Shown: positions 6,157 through 10,278 of the stretch, one piece after another
Position numbering within the stretch: position 1 is the stretch's first letter
Layout: the number at the start of each line of letters is the position of its first letter
Source: JAGOEX01 sp964630905
GTDB taxonomy: Bacteria > UBP6 > UBA1177
Assembly (NCBI GenBank): GCA_964630905.1
Contig: CAZVWR010000081.1
Span: 1 to 10,278 of the forward strand
DNA: 10,278 nt
Reading direction: 5' to 3'
Program-made: the position numbers and the translations under genes
Notes under the pieces: generated by a model
The model's input: only the letters and a program-made list of their open reading frames with translations
Database searches by the model: none
What the model was told of the DNA's origin: nothing

Positions 6157-7187
6157 TATTCCCCTTCTATCTTAAATTGTTCAGGATAAAGTTTTGCGGC
6201 TTCCGGAAAAAGTGCCGCACTGTTCTTATATATCCAGTCGCAGTCATACTGCTCATCTATTCTCTTATAAATGAAATAGCTTTCCGCCGGATCTATTGAA
6301 GGATCTGGGGATGTCGGAGCACCTTTTGACAGAAGAATATTTTCAGTCCAGAGAACTTTCTGGTCTTCAGACCATGTTGTCAGCCCTCTGATTTCGCCGT
6401 TTTCATCAAGTTTTCCATTAAGAATTGTGCTCACTTTCTGAACTATTTCGGCTTCACCGTTTACAGCTCCTTTTGCATAAATAAGCAAACCGTTTGTTTT
6501 TGTATTATCAGGATCAAAGACTCTGGTGTCATCAACTTTTGTAGGAAGTGGATCATTTTCAGGATCATTAAGTGTACATGCTCTGACTTCCCATACTTTG
6601 GGCTGGAAAAAAAGGATCTCACCGGCATCGTTCTTTGAAAGGTATGAAGTTTTGGGGACAATGGGCAGTGACTGAGCATAACTGTCGGGAACAAGCGCCT
6701 GTATTTCAGGATTTGTGTCATTTCCAACTTTGAGCCGGCACATTTCGCTTTGTGACTCAAGAACATTTCCGTTCTGCTCGATAATGACTCTGGAGATCAT
6801 CACAGCCCAAGCATTACAGGTTGATATAAGGAAAGGTTTGGCCTTTCCTTTGAAAACCGTGAGATTCACCCAGCTTCCGTTAAGATCGGGAAAATCTGAA
6901 ATATCTTCATCGGTCATGTCGTCATTATCAAAAAAGAATTCATCGGCCATATCCATGAATTCATCAAATGATTCATCATTCATCTCAAGATCAGAAACAT
7001 TATCATCTTTTACAGTTTCGTCCACAATGCTCTCATCTTTCTCTTTTTCTTCGTCGATCTCTTCCATTTCAGCATCATCAGGTGTGTCATTACCCCCTCT
7101 TCCGTAAGTGCATGACCCGATGATGAAAAGGAACAGAACATAATAATAAAGCAACTGTCTGTTCTTGAATTTGACTAAAAACTGCAT
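6156..7187 (-). CDS. Acidic lipoprotein of unknown function
   Basis: 343-residue predicted lipoprotein; I cannot assign a function. A long N-region and hydrophobic segment (about 12-25) end in lipobox IIGS-Cys26. A strongly acidic tether follows (about 33-100, runs of Asp/Glu with VDETV). The globular part (about 101-343) begins LNGSWVNLTVF and alternates short hydrophobic strands with turns, suggesting a beta-barrel or lipocalin-like fold. It holds four Cys besides the lipidated one (in STCNAW, EMCRLK, RACTLN and YDCDWI), which could make two disulphides. The start codon follows the TAG stop of the phosphoesterase with no gap (TAGATG), so its ribosome site (GGGGTGGG) lies in the last codons of that gene. 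Its ATG-distal end overlaps the carboxypeptidase start by one base. It may act with that enzyme, by neighbourhood only. Confidence 0.82.
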   Translation of the reverse strand: MQFLVKFKNRQLLYYYVLFLFIIGSCTYGRGGNDTPDDAEMEEIDEEKEKDESIVDETVKDDNVSDLEMNDESFDEFMDMADEFFFDNDDMTDEDISDFPDLNGSWVNLTVFKGKAKPFLISTCNAWAVMISRVIIEQNGNVLESQSEMCRLKVGNDTNPEIQALVPDSYAQSLPIVPKTSYLSKNDAGEILFFQPKVWEVRACTLNDPENDPLPTKVDDTRVFDPDNTKTNGLLIYAKGAVNGEAEIVQKVSTILNGKLDENGEIRGLTTWSEDQKVLWTENILLSKGAPTSPDPSIDPAESYFIYKRIDEQYDCDWIYKNSAALFPEAAKLYPEQFKIEGE

Positions 7188-8183
7188 CTACCCACCCCAA
7201 CTGTCCGATATTGTTATCCTGAAACTGTTTCTAAGCCGCACCTGACTAAGGAATTTATTATAGATATCCTCTTCCCTGAAGTCAACACTTACAGGCATCC
7301 TTCCTCCTGCCATATCGATATGTCCGCCGCCTGAACCTATTCCGTTCAGAACTTCAGATATCATAAGATGTGCAGGAAGTTCAGGCAGTTCGCTTCTTAC
7401 TGAAAAAATTATTTCATCAAGATATTTCGCACTCAGCACAGCAAATGAAACTTCATCGATTGTCAGAAGATAGTCTGAAAGTATTGCAAGAAGGTTCTTG
7501 TCACAGCCGTTTGGAAAATGGCAGTATGCAAAATTGTGATGGAATTTCACATTTTCAAGAAGATAACTGTATTTGGGCAGATCGTTCACCTTTATGGAGT
7601 TTCTGACAAGAGAATTGACAAGATTAACATCGCTCACCCTGTATAGAAGAGCAACTGTTTCAATATCAAGAGAGTTGACATTTCTTGTGAACTGATGTGT
7701 GTCAAAATTGATCGCAGTATGAATTGCCGTTGCAACTTCGACAGAAGGTTCAAGTCTCAGATCGGCAAAATATGAGAAGATAATTGTGGCACATGCACCG
7801 TAATCACTCCTGATATCGCAAAAATCAAGATCATCATAAGCAGTTCCCTGATGATGGTCTATCACTGCGACAACGCGTCCTTTGAGTTCAGCAACATTTT
7901 TGCTTTTTTTATTTGCGTCAACTATCACTATTATATCGCTTTCATCAAGTTCGTACTGACTGTGATGTCTGATGTCAATGCCGAGCCTGTCTATCATTCT
8001 TTGCAGAGAATCTCTAAGAATTTCGCCATGATATATAATATCAGCTTCAATATCATGCTGATTTAAGAGATACTGCAGAGCAAACGCACTGGCAACTGAA
8101 TCGTGATCGGGATAGTTGTGAGTCTGGATGAAAACCCTTTTTTTCTTTCTGAGAGCTTTGATAAGTGATTTGACTTTTGCCAT
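7188..8183 (-). CDS. DHH/DHHA1-family phosphoesterase (NrnA-like oligoribonuclease/pAp phosphatase type)
   Basis: Cytoplasmic metal-dependent phosphoesterase of 331 residues, the usual length for the NrnA-type group. The DHH domain shows the Mn-binding motifs in order: H22-N-Y-P-D26-H-D28-S, V-D89-A-N-K, D109-H110-H111 and F-D161-T-H. The C-terminal DHHA1 substrate-binding domain has GSGGGH288-IDMAGG. All expected ligands are present. Known relatives degrade short oligoribonucleotides (2-5 nt) and 3'-phosphoadenosine-5'-phosphate, and some act on cyclic dinucleotide products; which of these applies cannot be read from sequence. The start lies two bases after the channel gene's stop and has no clear Shine-Dalgarno site, so translation is probably coupled to the upstream gene. 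Symbol withheld because NrnA, NrnB and other DHH phosphoesterases cannot be separated safely. Confidence 0.93.
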   Translation of the reverse strand: MAKVKSLIKALRKKKRVFIQTHNYPDHDSVASAFALQYLLNQHDIEADIIYHGEILRDSLQRMIDRLGIDIRHHSQYELDESDIIVIVDANKKSKNVAELKGRVVAVIDHHQGTAYDDLDFCDIRSDYGACATIIFSYFADLRLEPSVEVATAIHTAINFDTHQFTRNVNSLDIETVALLYRVSDVNLVNSLVRNSIKVNDLPKYSYLLENVKFHHNFAYCHFPNGCDKNLLAILSDYLLTIDEVSFAVLSAKYLDEIIFSVRSELPELPAHLMISEVLNGIGSGGGHIDMAGGRMPVSVDFREEDIYNKFLSQVRLRNSFRITISDSWGG

Positions 8184-8185
8184 TT

Positions 8186-9442
8186 TCAGTTGCCCGGTCT
8201 GTTTAGAGATTGAGATAGCGATTTGAAGTCATTTCCGCTTGGATTCTGGAAAACACGAAGTCCGAAATATTCTATTGCTGCAAAAAGATGATCAAAAATA
8301 TCTGCCTGTATCAACTCATATTCAGCCCAGACAGTCGTTTTGGCAAAAACATATATCTGAAGAGGAAGTCCTGTCTCTCCCGGTGCCAGCTGTCTGACAA
8401 GGAGTGTCATATCTTTTCTGAGTCCGCTGTGATTTAAAAGATACTGTCTTGCATATTCCCTGAAAGTACCCACATTTGTAAGTCTTCTCCCGTTCACAGG
8501 CATCGCTGTATCGGTATGATTCTCTTCATTCCATTTCTTTATTTCCGCCGTCCTTTTTTCAAGATATTCAGATATAAGCTGGATTCTGCCGAACTCTTTT
8601 ATTTCAGATTCACTTAAAAAATGAATGCTTGACATATCAATGAAAATACTGCGGCTTATCCTTCTTGCACCGGATTCGATCATCCCCCGCCAGTTTGTAA
8701 AGCTCTCTTCAAGGAATTTATGGGTCGGAATGCTCACAATGGTTCTGTCCCAGTTCTGAACCTTGACAGAATGAAGAGCTATGTCAATAACCTCTCCATC
8801 CGCCTCATATTTGCTCATTACTATCCAGTCACCTTTTCTTATCGAGTTGTTGGAGACGATCTGTATTCCTGCTACAAACCCGAGAAGCGTATCCCTGAAA
8901 ACAAGCATGAGTATTGCGGTCATTGCACCAAGACCACTTAAAAGCATGACCGGGGACTTGTCTATCATTATTGAAATTATTACAATGATACCAAGCACAT
9001 AGACAATTATATTAAGTATCTGGACGACCCCTTTGAGTGGCTTATCCTTTGAAATTTCAAAAGTTTCATATATCTCAAGGAAGGCGTTTCCGGCAGACCG
9101 GAAGACAGCAAGAAGAACTACCACAACATAAGAGACAAGTATTTTCTTTAAAAGCAGATGCTCCCCTGTCAGATAAGGTGAAAAAAGATATATGACAATT
9201 ACCGGAGCTATGTTTGCAAGCTTCGCAAACACCTTGTTTGTGTAAAAAACATCATCCCATGAATTCTTTGATCTTTCGACTGCAAATTTCACAAAAGTAT
9301 TTACAAACTTCCTTGCAGCAAACCACGAAATGAAAGATATGAATAAAATCAAAGAAACATCAAAGAGAACCGTCAGCCATATATTCTCAGAAAGCAGGTT
9401 CCTTATATTTTCAGGAAGAAACTGTCCGAAAAGTAATTCCAT
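8186..9442 (-). CDS. ybdG: MscS-family mechanosensitive channel, YbdG-like
   Basis: Inner-membrane small-conductance mechanosensitive channel that releases solutes on osmotic down-shock. 418 residues, close to the about 415 of E. coli YbdG. Hydrophobic segments lie near residues 22-42, 74-92, 100-115, 143-161 and 165-195. The last contains the pore helix and its following turn (LLSGLGAMTAILMLVFRDTLLGFVAG), after which comes the MscS beta domain (KGDWI, then DRTIVSIPTHKFLEESFTNWRGM). The C-terminal half matches what I recall of YbdG closely: ESGARRISRSI, IHFLSE, LTNVGTFREYARQYL, TLLVRQL, GLPLQIYVF, TTVWAEYELIQADIFDHL and FGLRVFQNPSG. Start: ATG with TAAGGT upstream, seven bases after the ATPase K stop. 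Second gene of the operon. Confidence 0.94.
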   Translation of the reverse strand: MELLFGQFLPENIRNLLSENIWLTVLFDVSLILFISFISWFAARKFVNTFVKFAVERSKNSWDDVFYTNKVFAKLANIAPVIVIYLFSPYLTGEHLLLKKILVSYVVVVLLAVFRSAGNAFLEIYETFEISKDKPLKGVVQILNIIVYVLGIIVIISIMIDKSPVMLLSGLGAMTAILMLVFRDTLLGFVAGIQIVSNNSIRKGDWIVMSKYEADGEVIDIALHSVKVQNWDRTIVSIPTHKFLEESFTNWRGMIESGARRISRSIFIDMSSIHFLSESEIKEFGRIQLISEYLEKRTAEIKKWNEENHTDTAMPVNGRRLTNVGTFREYARQYLLNHSGLRKDMTLLVRQLAPGETGLPLQIYVFAKTTVWAEYELIQADIFDHLFAAIEYFGLRVFQNPSGNDFKSLSQSLNRPGN

Positions 9443-9449
9443 ATTTACC

Positions 9450-9884
9450 TTAAGCCGACATCATTATTCCGCCGACAAGGGCGAAAAGTGCGAATGACTC
9501 AACAATACCGGGAGCCGCAAAGCTCATGCCGAAAACATCGGGTTTCTTTGCAACTGCAAGGATTGCACTTGAACACGCTTTTCCCTGATAAATGGCACTG
9601 AGCATGAAAGCAAGTCCGCATGCAAGTCCGATCGCAAATATCGAAAAAGTGTCTCCGCCGGCAGAAACAAGCTCCTTAAGTTTTCCATTGAGAATTATCA
9701 TCAGCGCAAACCCGTAGATCGACTGTGATGCAGGCATCGCTGAAAGAGCAACGAACTTTGCGTGACCTTCATCAACCTTTGACATAACTCCGTGAGAAGT
9801 CATACCTGCAACACCGCAACCGATTGCACTGCCTGCCGCAGCAAGACCAAGACACATAATCGGGCCTAAACTTCCAAGATCCAT
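9450..9884 (-). CDS. ntpK: V-type ATP synthase subunit K (rotor-ring proteolipid), likely Na+-binding
   Basis: Membrane rotor subunit of a V/A-type ATPase. 144 residues form two fused helical hairpins (four membrane segments, near 8-28, 50-70, 80-104 and 122-143), the 16-kDa duplicated type rather than the single-hairpin F-type c subunit. The single ion-binding carboxylate is E129 in the last helix (GIVESFALF). By spacing, S53, Q54, Q100 and E129 match the Na+ ligands T64, Q65, Q110 and E139 of Enterococcus hirae NtpK, so Na+ rather than H+ coupling is suggested. The start has AAAGGAGAG four bases upstream. No other ATPase subunit is in the window: upstream lie a Cys-rich remnant and a regulator gene, downstream the channel gene. 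The usual neighbour, subunit I, is missing from the adjacent position. Confidence 0.94.
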   Translation of the reverse strand: MDLGSLGPIMCLGLAAAGSAIGCGVAGMTSHGVMSKVDEGHAKFVALSAMPASQSIYGFALMIILNGKLKELVSAGGDTFSIFAIGLACGLAFMLSAIYQGKACSSAILAVAKKPDVFGMSFAAPGIVESFALFALVGGIMMSA

Positions 9885-9924
9885 CTTTCTCTCCTTTAAA
9901 AAAAGTTATTAATTCTCGCCGTTA

Positions 9925-10038
9925 TTACCACCCATCTTCTTCACAATTCGCTTTATCATAGCCATTGCAAGTTGAATTGCAAGATGCTGCACTGCTTACA
10001 TACGATGAACTTATCGTTGTGCATAAAATCTTCATCAT
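9925..10038 (-). pseudogene. Fragment of a Cys-rich (DUF4215-like) lipoprotein domain
   Basis: A 37-codon open stretch that begins ATGATG directly after the stop of the winged-helix gene. From codon 6 it reads CTTISSSYVSSAAS, then C-NST-C-NGYDKAN-C-EE. The Cys spacing (C-x3-C-x7-C) and residues match the domain of the DUF1566 lipoprotein at 2470-4341 (C-NSA-C-DGWDTAK-C-VE). This is the second half of a Cys-rich domain with no signal peptide, no first half and a stop five codons after the last Cys, so it is best read as a remnant left by recombination. There is no good ribosome site. The first five codons (MMKIL) do not fit the domain, placing the junction around 10023-10038. A shifted frame after the last Cys continues G-N-N-G-E-N before stopping, which may mark a frameshift. 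Confidence 0.65.
9955..9982 (-). promoter_or_regulatory. Possible promoter for ntpK and the downstream operon
   Basis: On the minus strand, TTGCAA (9982-9977) as -35, a 16-base spacer and TATGAT (9960-9955) as -10. The start would be near 9948, about 64 bases before the ntpK ATG. The -35 has two mismatches and the site lies inside a remnant coding fragment, so it is only a candidate; ntpK needs some nearby promoter if it is not read from further upstream. Confidence 0.35.
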
Positions 10039-10278
10039 TTACTCGTTTATTTTCCAATATCCTGATTTGGCAGATCCAACTCTTTTAATGGTTCCTTTTT
10101 TAATAAGATCCTGAATATGCCTATGTATTGTGGCTCTTCCTTTTTTCAGTTTTTCCGCTAACTCTTCATAAGTTATTTCTTCATTATTTTTTATTTCCTT
10201 AATGATTTCCTTCTGGATTTTTCTAAGTTTTACAGTCTCATTTAAAGTCTCATTTACAGTCTCATTTAAAGTCTCATT
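10039..10278 (-). CDS. C-terminus of a winged-helix protein with NET-repeat linker (partial; AlbA_2/HATPase_c_4-type regulator likely)
   Basis: The 5' part is beyond the right edge; 79 residues plus stop are visible. They begin with a linker of repeated N-E-T-L/N-E-T-V, then a winged helix-turn-helix: KIQKEIIKEIKNNEEITY, then EELAEKLKKGRATIHRHI (helix-turn-recognition helix) and a wing ending RVGSAKSGYWKI. This C-terminal domain, and a short-repeat linker before it, are familiar from putative regulators with an N-terminal AlbA_2 (Schlafen-like) domain and a HATPase_c_4 domain, often annotated as RecG-like transcriptional regulators. Fic-family proteins with a similar tail are an alternative. 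The stretch is visibly more AT-rich than the genes to its left and is Lys/Ile/Glu/Asn-rich, compatible with transfer. It is a DNA-binding regulator by domain; the target is unknown. Confidence 0.78.
   Translation of the reverse strand, partial: NETLNETVNETLNETVKLRKIQKEIIKEIKNNEEITYEELAEKLKKGRATIHRHIQDLIKKGTIKRVGSAKSGYWKINE
10231..10278 (-). repeat. Tandem 12/24-bp repeat encoding NETL-NETV
   Basis: Four 12-bp units (10278-10267, 10266-10255, 10254-10243, 10242-10231) alternate AATGAGACTTTA and AATGAGACTGTA, making two perfect 24-bp copies. The array is cut by the window edge, so total copy number is unknown. Unlike the SGDPIM repeat it shows no synonymous drift, indicating recent duplication or slippage. 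It encodes the linker before the winged helix. Confidence 0.95.

Noticed and set aside
6715..7107. Plus-strand open frame of 130 codons, Ser-rich
   Set aside because: Mirror of the acidic tether of the 343-residue lipoprotein: GAT/GAA codons read as TCx and similar Ser codons on the other strand. No supporting start signals.
9450..9884. F-type ATP synthase subunit c
   Set aside because: 144 residues with two fused hairpins and one carboxylate only in the last helix fit the V-type K subunit; F-type c is about 75-90 residues with one hairpin.
10231..10278. CRISPR-like short repeats at the right edge
   Set aside because: The 12-bp units are contiguous, without spacers, and in frame as NET(L/V) in a coding sequence.

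Overview
The window is a densely packed, fully minus-strand stretch of a bacterial chromosome of moderately low GC (near 40% by eye). No stretch over 300 bases lacks a gene. Lipobox signal peptides, a Myxococcus-type Cys-rich domain (CGNG...D...E.CD), DUF1566 domains, acidic Asp/Glu tethers and a V-type ATPase proteolipid together suggest an uncultured Gram-negative bacterium, perhaps of Myxococcota/deltaproteobacterial affinity. That placement is inference only.

Right edge, read in the direction of transcription (high to low coordinates): the C-terminus of a protein with a NET-repeat linker and a winged helix-turn-helix, probably of the AlbA_2/HATPase_c_4 regulator type (10278-10039). It is followed directly by a 37-codon fragment of a Cys-rich lipoprotein domain (10038-9925), apparently a recombination remnant.

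Central operon (9884-4399): V-type ATPase subunit K, a YbdG-like MscS-family channel, a DHH/DHHA1 phosphoesterase, an acidic lipoprotein of unknown function, and a lipoprotein serine carypeptidase of family S10 (serine carboxypeptidase). Gaps are 7, 2, 0 and -1 bases, so they are probably co-transcribed.

A near-perfect sigma-70 promoter whose -35 box overlaps the carboxypeptidase stop codon drives a 623-residue lipoprotein (4341-2470). This protein carries a ZU5-like domain, five identical SGDPIM repeats, an acidic linker, a Cys-rich domain and two DUF1566/Lcl domains.

A second near-consensus promoter, bracketed by two 21-bp imperfect direct repeats, drives a type I restriction-modification operon: a half-size specificity subunit starting at TTG, the modification subunit HsdM, a translationally coupled 60-residue protein of unknown function, and the first seven codons of another gene cut by the left edge. 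No restriction (HsdR) subunit is visible; it may lie past the left edge.

The points most worth following are the R-M operon (half-size S, unknown small protein, putative operators), the family of three acidic-tethered lipoproteins, and the ATPase K gene separated from any partner subunits.
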